DNA from: Filosporella fistucella
Lineage: Eukaryota > Ascomycota > Leotiomycetes > Helotiales
Direction: 5' to 3'
DNA: 64,000 nucleotides
Assembly: GCA_030077755.1 (NCBI GenBank)
Contig: JAQJZZ010000008.1
Coordinates: 4,402,001 to 4,466,000 of the forward strand
The number at the start of each line of letters is the position of its first letter. Within the stretch, counting starts at the first letter, position 1. The position numbers and the translations under genes are program-made. Below, in pieces: positions 44,086-55,856 of this stretch. A model generated the notes under the pieces. That model was not told the origin of the DNA. It worked only from the letters and a program-made list of their open reading frames with translations, and ran no database searches.

Positions 44086-45345
44086 GGGGTTTAAAGGAGT
44101 TGGTGGGGGGGTGACTTGGGTGTATATATCCATTGCGCCTAGCGCATACGCATTCTTCGGTGCTCTTCTTTTTAGTTACTGTATAAGAGTCGCTGTTGAT
44201 TCATTGAATCATCCATAATACAATGATAATGATAATATTGGCTCATTGAACTCCGATAAGTGACAGGTCACATGATGACACATAAGAGCCAGTGCTCCTT
44301 TCCAGCCGAAAAAAGCCAGCTGTATTTCCTTGCAGGATATCAACTTGTATAATCTATTTCTAGTGTGAAAATACCTCAATTTTTCTCCGAAAACACAACG
44401 TCCTACCGTTCCATCATCTCCCTCTAAGGTATCAATCCGACATCTAACATGAATACTTCGTAACCACTTCGACCCCTGAATGCTACAATCACTAAGCGAA
44501 TACCACATCAGCAAGGGCATGTCAAAATAACGCTATACCGCAAACAATCACTATGTTCCCGAGGACTCGGTAAATTACTCTATTTTGCCTGAATCGAAAG
44601 GGACATAATTTCCTACAGGCTGTTGGTCTTTATTGGATTTTCTTCGCGCGCCTCTCGAGTCGCGACTTTGTTAATTCTTTGCTTTTATCATTTTTTGCGA
44701 AAATTTTATCTCTATTTGATTTTTGAATTGTTTTGATTCGAAGTGTTGGAATCAGTCGCTCGCTATCGTCTTATCTGGATTCTTTTTCGTCGCGAATTTA
44801 GGAGACCGGACGAGGGGTATAGGACTCGTGGGTTTGGATAGGGGTACCAGGTTACCTCATCGTACTTCCATTGTTTGCGAAAGCCCGTTCTATCTCTTAC
44901 TTACTGTCAACTCCTGGCCTCGCTTTACGATCAAACCTAGGTTCTCTGGTCTTGCTTGTTCGGGTGCGTGGATGAGATACTGAAAAGTGCTCTGAGCCAC
45001 AAGAATTTAGAGATCACGTGTTTTCCTGCAGATTTTGAGAGCAACCTGTATTGGATAATTTGGAATAACGGAGGTAGAGATTTGTTTCTTCTTTTGCTTT
45101 TTCTCTCAAAAAGGTGTGAGAGGGCTGAAGGGTACGAGGACTCTCGAGAGCAGCCATTCATTCTCGGTCAGCTTCATCTGGCTACATTGGTATCACGCTT
45201 TCAATACACGTTGCACTTCACCATTTCGAGATCAAACACGCACTCTATATACTGTATCCGAGGTACTGAAGAGCTCTAACTATTTCTGTCGATATATCAC
45301 CCTCCTCTCAGCAAATCATCAACACTACCGAAACGAGTTTCAAAG
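44086..45345. other. Intergenic, 1.26 kb
   Basis: T-rich stretches lie at 44580-44720 and short chance frames elsewhere. No domain, repeat or RNA gene is recognised. Confidence 0.35.
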
Positions 45346-46006
45346 ATGGCCACCTTCCAGCAAAGAGGGATAGTCCTCCCACCCCATTTCATTATCGTCC
45401 GAATCCTAGAATTCATCTTCGCGCTCGTCGCCCTCCCAATCGCAATCTTAATTTACACACAGAGAGATACCCAACCATATGAATACCACGGTCCATTGAG
45501 AATAATAGCAAGCGTTCGTCCACCCTCATTCCTTCTATACTGCCAAAAGAAAGTGCTAACACAGATCCCAGGCATCAATAACCGTCCTCGTAACAATCTA
45601 CCTCATTCTAACCTCGCTCTCCGCCCCCAAGTTCGCCAGACGCACCCCAAGCCCCCTCATCCTCCTCCTCATCGACATCCTCTTCGTAGCCCTCTGGATA
45701 TACACCTTCCTCGTCTCCACCGGCACACGGCACAGCGGCCGCGGGTGCGTAATGCGTGATCTAACTGGAAGTGGGGATTATGAGGTATGGTGTCCGGAAA
45801 TCAACAATGAGGCGATGTGGAGAGCGACCTCGTTACTAGGATGGGTTTTAATTGGGGTGTGCGGTGCGGCGATGTGCGTTTGGTTCGCCGGGTTTGTTGT
45901 TGTTGCTGTTGGGTGTTGGAAGGGAAGGAGGGAGAGAGGTGAGAACAGGGGGGAGAGTGGAGGGGAGCCGTATAGAGTAGAGCAGAGGATGGAGAGATGG
46001 GGATGA
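45346..46006 (+). CDS. MARVEL-like four-helix membrane protein
   Basis: Exons 45346-45513 and 45572-46006 give 200 residues. The intron has a GTTCGT donor (unusual) but a canonical GCTAAC branch and CCCAG acceptor. The join reads R-I-I-A-S / A-S-I-T-V-L-V. Four hydrophobic segments are visible (about 16-38, 52-72, 84-102 and 140-165), with a short loop holding C-V-M-R and W-C-P, and a basic Gly/Arg-rich cytoplasmic tail. Size and topology fit the fungal MARVEL-like proteins of the plasma membrane, whose roles include membrane compartment organisation. The family assignment is from topology only. Confidence 0.72.
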
Positions 46007-48119
46007 GTTTGATGTGGTGGGAGATAATTGTGATTAGGTTGCTGATGGCGAGATGCTTGTATAATGTAATCTTTTTTCTTATCCTTCATCTTCGTGGAAA
46101 GTGCTGAATGAGAAAAATTAATGTGAATGAGAAATCATTGTTCCCAGTACACTCAACGGCTGGACATATTTTCCCATCCTTCAATGGAGTGCACGCCGAA
46201 TTCTGCAGGCATTTCACATCAACAAAAGTAATCTTCAATATGACGCGCAGGTGAGGAAGACACGCAAGATAATGATTGCTATGGAATACACAGAGCTCTA
46301 CTACAGAGCCGTCTATAACTCATTGAGGCAAGCAGGTGAGTTGCGTTGTCGATATTATTTCAATTTCGTTGTAGGAGATGGTACATGAGAAGGTAATGCT
46401 TTATCTCATAGCTTTTGCTTTATCTCAAAGGTTATCTCTCATCGGGAGAATGGATACTTCAACTTCTATATAAGCGACAAGTGTCAAGGTTTGAACCTTT
46501 GCCAGAAATAGAGAATGGAGTAAAAACAGTATTGGATCATTCAGCTCGTTTTGAGAGATGGTGACTTCACCTCCATATCAGAAACGAATTGGGAATGCAC
46601 TTGTGTTCCTTTTAGAAAGACTGGGAAGATGTATAATACGGAAACGAGAAACTCTGTGTCATCGCGAAACATACAAGGGCATACACTTCTGTCAGAAGTG
46701 ACACTTAAACTCGAACTCAAACTCTTGATACTTCTATATCGGAAGACTGAAAGATGATGCTGATCTTTCGGGCCATATGTATCATAATTTCCTCGTCTTC
46801 TACGGCTACAATATCCTGGGTCTGACAAGGGTGAACGTGTTTGAGCTGCTGGGAAGAGATTGTGGAAGAGGCGCTGCGGGTGCTGTGCGAGCCTGCTCTC
46901 GAATCTTAGAACGTAGAGCTGCGGATTCAACGGGTATGGGGTTTCAATGAGCTATAATCCAAAGAACAGCGACCTGGTTGGGAGTGCCAGGATCGCTGCG
47001 CCTGACTCCGGGAGTGAAACCTGGAAACATTCTGTTGGAGGTTTCTGTGATGTTCGAATATGTGCCAGCTGAGCAGAGTTAAGCCTAAGTCATGTGTCAA
47101 TGGAATTAAATGAAGTCCGTATACCGCTGTTTCTCGCCTCAAGGCATCCCTTCACTGACTGTGCCGATCGATTGTGGTGCTGAGTTACATCAAAACCTTG
47201 CCCTTCATGACGCTCGAGCTTCTTCTCAACGACTTTGCAGTTTCTGTGTGAAAACCAATGTGTATCTCTTCTCAAGGGTAATAGAATGTATGAATGTCCT
47301 CACACATCAAGCCTCACACATAAAGTAGACAAGTATCCCTGGTCGTGTATCTCTCATTCTTCAATCTCCGCGGCCCGTTCGCTCTACGTCTCAATTCTCT
47401 TTTGTCATCTTAATTTGTTCTTCAACATGTCAATTTTAGCAAACATTGAGTTTGATGCTGTAAAGAAAACATTCATATTTTCCAGTGTTCTGATAGCATT
47501 CTGAAAAAATTGGCGAATCACTGATGTGGTAATGGGTGTATACTGGATGTGGCTGGCTATTTTTAGCAGCCGCCCCCCTTTTCATGAACATGACTCAATC
47601 TCGCTCCTTGCCTTGGCACTCCAGCCTTCGTTTCTCAGACCACACTCTTCGAGAACAACCTTAAACCAAAAGAAGGTTATATGATCGACAAGCTTTTCAT
47701 ATTTCGAGCTGTCAGATGAGCTTTGGATCCTCTTTGGGAAGTTTGGAGCAAAATGTTTTGTTTGAAACAAGTGTAATTTAAAGCATGGCCCCAATGCGCA
47801 GCAGCATCCCGTATGATCCCCACAACATACAGTACTAAGATAAAGTTCAGCACTGACAAAAAGTCCGTATCCCGATTTTTCTGTCCGTATGCCTACCATA
47901 ATTGGAATGCACTGTCAGTTCATTTGATCCCGTGGTAAAGCCTGAATATGTCAAAGCATCTCGGGAGCTATGCCAAGGCTGAAGCATTATCAGTATGCCC
48001 TGAGAGAACTAGTATATAAAGACATATACAATTTCCCTCTGGATCATTATCCCCTTCACTATCATTCAGTGTTCTATCCCTTCAGTTCCTCCGTCTAATT
48101 CTTACCTTCATTCATCGCA
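46007..48119. other. Intergenic, 2.1 kb
   Basis: No supported gene. A TATATAAAGA box near 48010 lies about 110 bases before the next start codon and is followed by a CT-rich leader. Frames at 46541-46930 and 47582-47899 on the minus strand have no family signature. Confidence 0.35.
48008..48018 (+). promoter_or_regulatory. TATA box of the DUF7029-like gene
   Basis: AGTATATAAAGAC lies about 110 bases upstream of the ATG at 48120, followed by a CT-rich leader. This is a plausible core promoter of an inducible secreted-protein gene. Confidence 0.5.
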
Positions 48120-49577
48120 ATGCATTTTTCCATCAAACAAGCCGCCATTTTGGCCTTCGGCCTACACTCAGCTTCTGCAGCGCCGACTGCAGTAAGTTCC
48201 TCTGCAACATCAACTTCCACACCAAAGATCATTTTAGCTCCAGTACGAAGTATACCTCATACTCTTTTGACAGCAGCAAAGCTGTCTACATCTGCCACAA
48301 TCGATGCTACAGCACTTAATCCCATTGTTCCTCAGACTAATGTCACACTTAATTACGCATCAATTAATGCCTCCGACCCCATGGCAGCGTCCATCAATGC
48401 AACAATGAAATATCCTTCCGTCCTTCTCGAAGAAATAGACTCAATCAAATCAGTCGATTGCTCTGCTACCTCAGTCGACGTTGTATTCGGCAACAAGGTC
48501 GACTTCGATCTGAGTTTCGCAGACTGGCCTTCTTCCACTTTTATCCTTTTCACAAGCCACTTGGGGGACTGCGATTCAGACAATGAACGTGGTCTGTATA
48601 TTGTCAGCAAAGTGACGTTCAATAACGACACCCTCACGGTAACAGCAACCTCCGAAAAATCTACTTTCGATAATGCTTCTGTCGAGATGGGAATTGATTT
48701 CACTCGTCCAGCAACCACGACCACCAAACGAGAAATCAGCCAGACATGGTTTGGCGACTTTCCTGGAACAATCACCCTCGTTGAGCCTGGCCCAGTTACC
48801 AGCTCCCTATCCGTCAAAGTGAATGACCCAAAAGTCAGCGGTCACCTTGGAGTTAGCGGTCACATTCATTACTCTTGGTTCCATCTCAAGCCCACTAGCT
48901 TCTACGTAGACATGCATCTTGGCGTCGCAGCATCTGCAAACATCGATGTGGCAGCTGGTATTGCGTACGATAATGATGTATATTCTTTCTCACCGGCCTC
49001 GCTCTCCATCTCCGCCTTCACTATCCCTGGTATCCTCGATGTAGGACCACGCATGGAAATTACTCTCGGTGTCGAACTTGCAGTTTCTGGCACTGTCGAT
49101 ATCTCGGCCGATCTCACCTATACCATCTCTGAAGGCTCCATCCATCTTGATTTTCTTGACAGCTCCAAGAGTTCAACCACTGGTTGGACACCAGTCTACA
49201 CACATGCTGTAAATGTATCAGCAACCGTCGAAGCACAGATTAATCCTTACGTGGAGCTCACCGCTGCTGTAGGTGTCAATCTATTGAATGGTGTACTGGA
49301 CCTTTCTACCGGTGTTAAGGCAAGACCCGAGTTAATTAATGTATTTACCGTCAATGCCGAGTTCGACATCAGCAACACTGCCAATGTCACACTACCTGCT
49401 CCAACCGAGACTACCTGCACAAATGGAATGTGGTATTCGAGTGCATTTGCATTCATCGTTTCTGGATTTGTCACTCAATTCTATGAAGTTGAGTTATACA
49501 GACTTGATGTGCCGATCTACAAAAGTGGGTGTTGGAGTTGGGTTCCAGGAGCTATTGAGGGTGGTGTTCCGAAGTAA
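48120..49577 (+). CDS. Secreted DUF7029/DUF7223-like glycoprotein
   Basis: A single exon of 485 residues with a clear signal peptide (A-A-I-L-A-F-G-L-H-S-A-S-A-A). The first half contains S-V-D-C-S-A-T-S-V-D-V-V-F and F-I-L-F-T-S-H-L-G-D-C-D, motifs I associate with the fungal DUF7029 module. The second half is a beta-rich region (S-G-H-I-H-Y-S-W-F-H-L-K) like DUF7223. A T-K-R-E stretch between the halves could be a kexin site. Many Asn-x-Ser/Thr sites suggest glycosylation. These proteins are extracellular and of unknown function. Domain naming is from memory. Confidence 0.82.
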   Translation: MHFSIKQAAILAFGLHSASAAPTAVSSSATSTSTPKIILAPVRSIPHTLLTAAKLSTSATIDATALNPIVPQTNVTLNYASINASDPMAASINATMKYPSVLLEEIDSIKSVDCSATSVDVVFGNKVDFDLSFADWPSSTFILFTSHLGDCDSDNERGLYIVSKVTFNNDTLTVTATSEKSTFDNASVEMGIDFTRPATTTTKREISQTWFGDFPGTITLVEPGPVTSSLSVKVNDPKVSGHLGVSGHIHYSWFHLKPTSFYVDMHLGVAASANIDVAAGIAYDNDVYSFSPASLSISAFTIPGILDVGPRMEITLGVELAVSGTVDISADLTYTISEGSIHLDFLDSSKSSTTGWTPVYTHAVNVSATVEAQINPYVELTAAVGVNLLNGVLDLSTGVKARPELINVFTVNAEFDISNTANVTLPAPTETTCTNGMWYSSAFAFIVSGFVTQFYEVELYRLDVPIYKSGCWSWVPGAIEGGVPK

Positions 49578-50717
49578 ATTAGAGTGTATAGTTTAGAATT
49601 TTGAGGTGCATTTTCACAGCCACTATCTATATATTGGAAAATCATACCCTCAACGTCAGAATCCTGGTCCTCATCCTCATCTGAACAGCCGGAATCTTGT
49701 TCGAGAGACGCATATCCATATTCATCATCCTTGATATCCAGTCCCAAGCTCGAAAGAACCGTATACTCAATCTCTTCCTAGTCCACCCCTTTCGCGAAAG
49801 TCTCTGCCTTAGATTTCATCTTGAACGTTTGAACTCCCAGCCAAGCTCTCATTCTCTCGTTCTTCTTATCCACTTGACCCCTTTTCTAGCTTTCATCCTG
49901 CCTCTTTTTCTCTGCGTGAACCCTGATGAAGGATGTTTGGGAGGAGATTACATCGGTCTCTTCGTAGAGGTGTTTGGTGCTAGAGCGTGGAGGGGTAGTT
50001 TCTTGGGCGACTGGTCGAATGGGTTGTGGCTTGTTGAGGTCTTGTGATGATTGTGGGGATATTTCTTCTCCAAATACTGCTTTGTTTTTTGTTCCATTTG
50101 GAGGGAATCTAATTTTCGCCTGACTAGTCTGTTGCTGGGGTAAATTTTGTACTGCATTGAATGAAGCTGGCCAGGCTCGCCACAGACCTCGCGCCAAGGG
50201 GTGCTCTTTTGACTCTACCAGTGTTACTTTTGACCAAGATTTCGGATTCATATGGTATCTTTTTGAATTAGTCAAGTGGACCAACACGATTTCTTGTAGA
50301 CATTTTCGTTTGTTGGTGTTGCACCGATGAGGTGTGATCAAGGGGGCGGTGATAGAGGACTGGACAAAAGCGTTCGAGATTTTTAGTTCTGTAGGATATT
50401 AGCACGATATTTGGACATTTAAAAGAGTTCATAGTAAAAGAGGAGTTTTTTTTGCAGCACATATATGTGTGGGATGGTGATGAGAGGAATGTCGTTGCGA
50501 CATCAACTTCTGGAACATGTCTCAAGGAAACCACCAAAGATTTCGAACCCTGTCGTGGTCGACTACAAGTGAATGATAAGCGATTAAAAGTCCTTGTGCC
50601 TGTTTAGATCCTATTTTCCAATTCTTTATGATATCTTGGATGTTCTGTCTTCGAGACAGCTTTTCCAAGCCGCTTTATTTCCAATCCCATCCAGTTGCAA
50701 TGCCCATTTGCACGCCG
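49578..50717. other. Spacer with unsupported minus-strand frames
   Basis: Minus-strand frames at 50341-49886 (151 codons, Lys/Gln/Pro-rich) and 49747-49517 (acidic) could be pieces of an orphan gene, but I could not find a clean splice chain or any known domain. I leave them unannotated. Confidence 0.3.
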
Positions 50718-51734
50718 TTATGCCCTGAAAAGTGCTGGATTCCTCTTGTAGAAATCAAGCAAAGAGCACATCTCCCCCTCGGTTCTATCTTTCTCCGAAC
50801 TCCAATAAGCCATAAGTCCTTTCTCTAATCCAAAGAGCTCGTCCTTACAGGCTTTCGCAGCCCTCCAACTTTGATTTGCTTCCACCCACAGGACACCCAA
50901 TTCTCCATCATCTGTCATCTCGAATCGTATGTCGTTGTGAAAGAGACCGTTGAACTGGAATAAAAGTCTTTTACTTTCATCTCGCCCAGCAATCTTGAGT
51001 TTTGCTTGGGGATTTCGGAAGGTTAGGCAATTGGGAGGAAGACCCGTTGCAAGAAGGAAACGATTGTGTGGTGGACGCTCGAGATTACCGATACGAGGTG
51101 GGATGGCAGACGGAGGGGGTGGTGGAGGAGGACGAACATCCCCGATGATTGCTACGGTGTTTTCGAAGCCCTGATAGTTGCCGACGCCAGTTTCTTGATC
51201 ATTACTTTGACTCTGGGAATCTCTCTTGTGAGTTGCTCGTCTTTCTCCCTCTTGCTTTTCGGAAAATTGGGTACTTGATATCAGGAAAGTTAAGGAGGCT
51301 GTATTTGATGCGGTCGATGATGGTGACGTAGAGCTCAGACTTCTGTCTTTAGGCTCTATGTGTTGTTGATGTGGATCTTCGGTTTGGACTTTCGACCTCA
51401 GCTCGGGAGATACTTCGTAAGTACTCAACGGTGGCTGTTTAGGGAATTGTGCTGCTCCTGCTTCCCCCCCTATTTCCTTCAGCCAGGAAACAGGAAAAAA
51501 TTCTCAACAAAACTTACAGAAACATTGTGTTGTTGCAATCTCTGCAAGATATTTTGCTGCGTTCTCTGACACGGTAGGGAACTTGTGGTGGATTTGTTTT
51601 TTAGCTTTATGGTATTTCGCCACAACATCAAAAATATCAAGCTCCTTGCCAGCAAGCTCGGGTGGTTCTGTTCTTGGCACTAAGCGTGCTTGTGTGATGA
51701 TCCAGTCAAGCTGTGGGATATACTTGGCCTCCAT
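50718..51734 (-). CDS. Orphan two-exon gene, unknown function
   Basis: Exons 51734-51518 and 51460-50718 (minus strand) give 319 residues. The donor is GTAAGT, and the AAG acceptor at 51461 is the one that keeps the frame. The N-terminal exon has a compact helical look (W-I-I-T-Q-A-R-L-V-P, F-D-V-V-A-K-Y-H-K-A). The middle is low-complexity and includes eight prolines in a row. The C-terminal 110 residues (L-L-F-Q-F-N-G-L-F, then A-Y-W-S-S-E-K-D) look folded. I recognise no family. It may be lineage-specific, and the intron and two folded-looking ends support a real gene. Confidence 0.5.
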
Positions 51735-51970
51735 GTTAAAAGAAGATATTCTGGGATTTTTGGATGAGGGTGCAGGCGATGGAGGATGTTCTTGGAGGGT
51801 TATTGAAATGGAAATATACTTAGAAATGCGCTAAATGAACCTGTTAAAGACAACTGAAGATTTTTCCTGCACAAATTGAATGCGCGCATGAAATTCTCCC
51901 GCGACTTTGTGAATTAAATCGAATTGTTAAGCGTAGCTCCCCGAGAATAACATATCCATAAACATCGGCT

Positions 51971-53084
51971 CTACTTCTTCCACGCCTTCCCGAGAAGTTC
52001 ATTCAGTTTCATTGGCTTGATTTCTGGAAACTCTTTATTGAGAGAGCTATTTTGCTCAAAGTCCAAGTCCCCTCGGTCAATCCAGATTCCAAATTTGCTA
52101 CATATGGCTTGCACCAACTGTTTGGGCATGAAAGCATAGAGGGTTGCTTGAGACGGAAGCTCTGTTACTTCACCCCGCCTCAGCTTCTTGATATCATCAT
52201 AGAATACTGTGAAACTTACGCCTAGATCTCTATGTTAGCTTGGTTTGAATGCAAGGAAAGTTCATTTCTTTTTGGCCTTACCTCTAGCCCTTGCAGCCAG
52301 CTTCACGGCTTCGTTTAGTGTCATCTTGTCACCGATCAAAAAACTTTCCCGACTCCACTTTCCAAGATCTACGCTAGCAGCAACGAATTTGCCTATATCT
52401 GATGTATGCGTGAAGGTCACTGCTCTATTGCCGTCTCCAGGAATAGCTGCTGTGTTTGCCAAGATATCTATGAGTACCACGAAGGGAGTGAGGGCAGATG
52501 GAATCTCGGGCATCCCGAAGTAATCCATGAGATATCCAACGTAAAACACAGTCCACTCAAGTGTTTCGCATTTTTCGAGCGCTCGTCTGGATGCCTGTTT
52601 TGTAGCGATAGCAGGGATTACATCAGCGTCTCTGGAGGCTAGTTAGTAAAGTAAAATGCAATACTGACAGAACTTTTCCAAGAATGGTACTTACTCTTGA
52701 TTTTGTGGAAATCCAAAATCACTTGGGATGAACCTCCGTGTCACTCGAGATCTGTCGCTCGCTTGGACCAAATTAGACTCCAAAAGTCCTGCTGCGTCCG
52801 GCATCATGTTCAAGGCTGAAATGACAGTATTCACCTTGTTCGTTTCGAGAATATCAGTTAATTTCGTAATGTTCGCGTAATCGACCGTCAAAAGCTGAAC
52901 ACCGAGATCATCTTTCGGCTCAGGATTTGCCTTTGATCAGTCAATTTATGTTGGCGAGATTCCGCAGAGCTTGACTAACTTTGTGGCTCAAGACAAGAAT
53001 CTCATGTTTCCTTCCAATCCTCAAGGCATTGACAATACTCCGGCCAATGACTCCAGTACCGCCGGCGATTGCAACAACAACCAT
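51971..53084 (-). CDS. NmrA-like / isoflavone-reductase-like NAD(P)-binding protein
   Basis: Four exons on the minus strand, 53084-52980, 52930-52695, 52631-52282 and 52221-51971, give 313 residues with consistent phases. The N-terminus is a Rossmann motif A-I-A-G-G-T-G-V-I-G-R-S-I. Later motifs are V-I-S-A-L-N, R-R-F-I-P-S-D-F-G-F, L-E-W-T-V-F-Y-V-G-Y-L-M-D-Y-F-G and H-T-S-D-I-G-K-F-V-A-A-S-V-D, the normal order of atypical SDRs of the NmrA/isoflavone reductase type. Such proteins either reduce small aromatic substrates or sense NADP redox state. No Tyr-x-x-x-Lys pair is expected in this group. The specific role is unknown. Confidence 0.88.
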
Positions 53085-53970
53085 ATTGTTGATTAGTCTT
53101 TGCGATGTCCAAGGTAACAAGTGAAAATGTGGATAATGGGCAGTATCGATTGTGAAACCTCTCTATCTATACTGTGCATGTGTCAATTATCGTCTTCGGT
53201 CGTCATGTGCTTCTTATATGTATGTGGCTGAGCTATGAAGGGAAGAGTTTTCCCAGCAGCTTTACCAATCATCTTCGGAATCAAAATCTGTCGCCCGTGT
53301 TTGACAGGCCGTAGCCACGTATACCACCATAGCGCACATTCCCCATGACTCTTCTTCCCTGAAACTGATTGCTCACCTGTACTCACGAATAGAAACCAAG
53401 GTACAGACTCTTTGTTTGGTCTCTTCGACCTGGATGTTCGTGCCACAATTTTGAACCCGAGATTTTGCTTCCGGGATTGTGCTTCCAAGAATTCGCTTCC
53501 GAAATTTTGATTCCGCGATTTTGATTCCGGGATTACAAAGCAGAACTTTCTCACCACATCAAAATCCATCCTCCCTCGACATCACGGCAGCCTAAACATT
53601 CTGCAAATATATTCTTGATTTTATTGAATTTGTAGCCGGCAACTCTACTCAGAACATGTTGGAGAATAATACAAGGCGCAGAAAGGTTTTCCAGGTACGG
53701 TACGACTTGTTGGACTTCCCTTTCTTATTCACCGGTGGATTCTTCTCCTGGGTGATTGGGAAGACATGTCTTGATAAATGCTTCGATAGGCTTGTATCTC
53801 GTGTAGATCTCGCAAAACCGGATGCGATGGTAATTTGCCGCAATGCTCTGGATGTGCCAATCGTGGATTACAATGTGACTATGAGGTGATCCGTAAGATG
53901 CGGGGTCTGGGGAAGAAGTGAGCGAGCAATTCTTGATTTTGTTATCTTGTGTCTCAAGTACGGACCACGT
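53085..53970. other. Spacer with a 14-bp minisatellite
   Basis: Apart from the minisatellite at 53461-53530 I see no supported feature. Frames at 53183-53569 (minus) and 53656-53889 (plus) have no recognisable domain. Confidence 0.35.
53461..53530. repeat. 14-bp minisatellite, five units
   Basis: Exactly 70 bases divide into five 14-base units of the type GATTTTGCTTCCGG, with variants such as GATTGTGCTTCCAA and GATTTTGATTCCGG. The first and last units differ at one base. Confidence 0.85.
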
Positions 53971-53973
53971 TGA

Positions 53974-55045
53974 TTGGATACCAGGGATCTCAAAATCACA
54001 GCAAGGAGGGTTTCTTTGGAAGAAAATACTTTTCGAAAGCCTGCACACTTGAGCGACAACGAGACCAATTCCATCCACCATACTCGTCCATCTGAGGAAC
54101 AGATTGAAATTGAGACAGAAATGACTGAGGACACAACACATGTTAGAAATCGCCTCATGCATATATTTCCCGAGTTCCTACACCCAGAAACAACCTTGCG
54201 TCCGTTGAATGACTTGAAATGGGCGGTCCAAAAAGATCAAAAATCGCCCGAAGGATTTGCTCCTCTAGTGTCTCTAGAGGTAGTTCAATACATGCTAGAG
54301 CATACATATGAGGACGTCGTTAGAATTTGTCCAATATTCGAGCTTTCAACAGTTTTGAAGATGAGCAGTGAGCAACAAGCTGTCAGCAACACCCACCCGA
54401 CTGGCAACTGGGCAAGTTGGGCAATTCTTTCCACTTGGATCTCGTTAGCGATGCACCTGAAAACTGTTTTGGAAGCGAAAGATAAATTTGAGGATGTCAT
54501 CAAAGGTTTCTGTCGTAACGCTATCCTTGTGATCCCAGATCTTCTCCTACAAGCCCCAAGCTTGGAGACTATTCAGGCTTTGCTGTTCATGGCCATCAAT
54601 GCTGAGGTAATGGATGATCATCGATTTTCTGTCATGTTGATGACCAATGCATCCAGACAGATTGAGCTCCTTACTCCCAATTCTTCTGTTGATATGGATA
54701 GCAGCGATATGGAATGTTGGGAGCGAATTTTTACATTTGCCCAGGCACAAGAAACAAAGGCTGCAAGACGGTATGGAGTTTCGGTGATCTTACAACATAG
54801 CTGTCTGTAGCATAGATGGCTTAATGCACGCTGTGACTGAATGATTCACTTCAGACTCTCGATAAAAGATAAACTTATTGTTTCAAAATGCACTCCACAT
54901 GCCCTGTGATTGAGACTTCCGTATAGAATTGCAAATTTTCATCGTCAGAGTATTAGCAGCGATCTGAGCGTAGCAGATCTGTTTCGAGACATAGCATCAC
55001 ACATATCTACCCCTTCAATCCTATTTATGCTATTTTTAGACTTTG
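53974..55045 (+). pseudogene. Remnant of a fungal transcription factor (MHR part, no Zn2Cys6 seen)
   Basis: An open frame at 53974-54810 has no ATG until 54121. Its middle resembles the fungal_trans homology region: F-P-E-F-L-H-P, L-E-H-T-Y-E-D-V-V-R-I-C-P-I-F, and I-Q-A-L-L-F-M-A-I-N with a following alpha-helical block. An intron 54771-54854 (GTATGG...TTCAG) would extend it to R-R-L-S-I-K-D-K-L-I, and the frame continues with one TGA at 54907 to about 55045. No Zn2Cys6 cluster is found upstream. Missing both the DNA-binding end and a clean C-terminus, it is most likely a decayed regulator, though unseen exons are possible. Confidence 0.5.
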
Positions 55046-55856
55046 GATAACCTTAATGCTGAGGTATGTTGCCTAATTAAAACATTGTATATGGACAGAC
55101 GGAGGTCGTAGCTCACTGGAAGCCATGTTGAGACTCCCGGTACCTATGATGCTTTCCCTTTCATCATAGTAACCTGGTACTCAGATTTAATATGTCCTGC
55201 CATTGTAGAGCACATTTTTTACCAATAATAAGCTTACTGAAGGATTACTAGCGTCATTAGTATTAAAGAAATGAAGTTCCCCTTTTATGTTCAAGTTTCT
55301 GGCTAGGTAGTGATTAACGGCAATCATTAGTGCTCATAATTTAAGCATCAAAAAAGCACTAGTGTCAAGCAGAGACTATGGGGCTGAGATGGTCGAGGTC
55401 ATTGATAAGTTTATCCTGATATATGGTGGGATGTTTTGGGGGAATACCGAAGATCACTATCCTTGGCAGTGCTAGCCCTAATCTAGTGGATAATAATAAT
55501 CAACAAACAGGCACAGAAGCGGAACAAATTCACGCAGATATTGAGTGCTTTATCATTCAAGTAGCCTTCTCATGCTAATTCTTATTAACGATAAAAGAGG
55601 AGGACTGCCTCCAATAGTGAACCAGTTCATTATTGCACCTAACCCCACCCCCAGGCTCCCCTCCTCTAGCTCCCCCACACGTTCTTTTATTGATATCCCA
55701 ATCCACACTTAATAGTCCTTGAAAATTTGCGATATTCCAGATTGCGTTAAAGATGAAAGCTTTTTTTGTGTGCCCAATGGAACTTCAGAGAGGCCACATC
55801 TCTCTGTGACGTTTCCAACAAGATCCCCACAATCTCGATAGTAAGGTAATCCGTTC
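55046..55856. other. AT-rich spacer, nothing recognised
   Basis: A short inverted repeat (TAGTGCT at 55329-55335 with AGCACTA at 55355-55361) is the only structure I can point to. This could be a decayed element. Confidence 0.3.

Noticed and set aside
47582..47899. Cys-containing minus-strand frame as an effector candidate
   Set aside because: It has no signal peptide and no conservation clue; kept as intergenic.
55095..55125. tRNA- or SINE-like A box (TAGCTCACTGG)
   Set aside because: It has one mismatch to the A box, no B box downstream and no cloverleaf.
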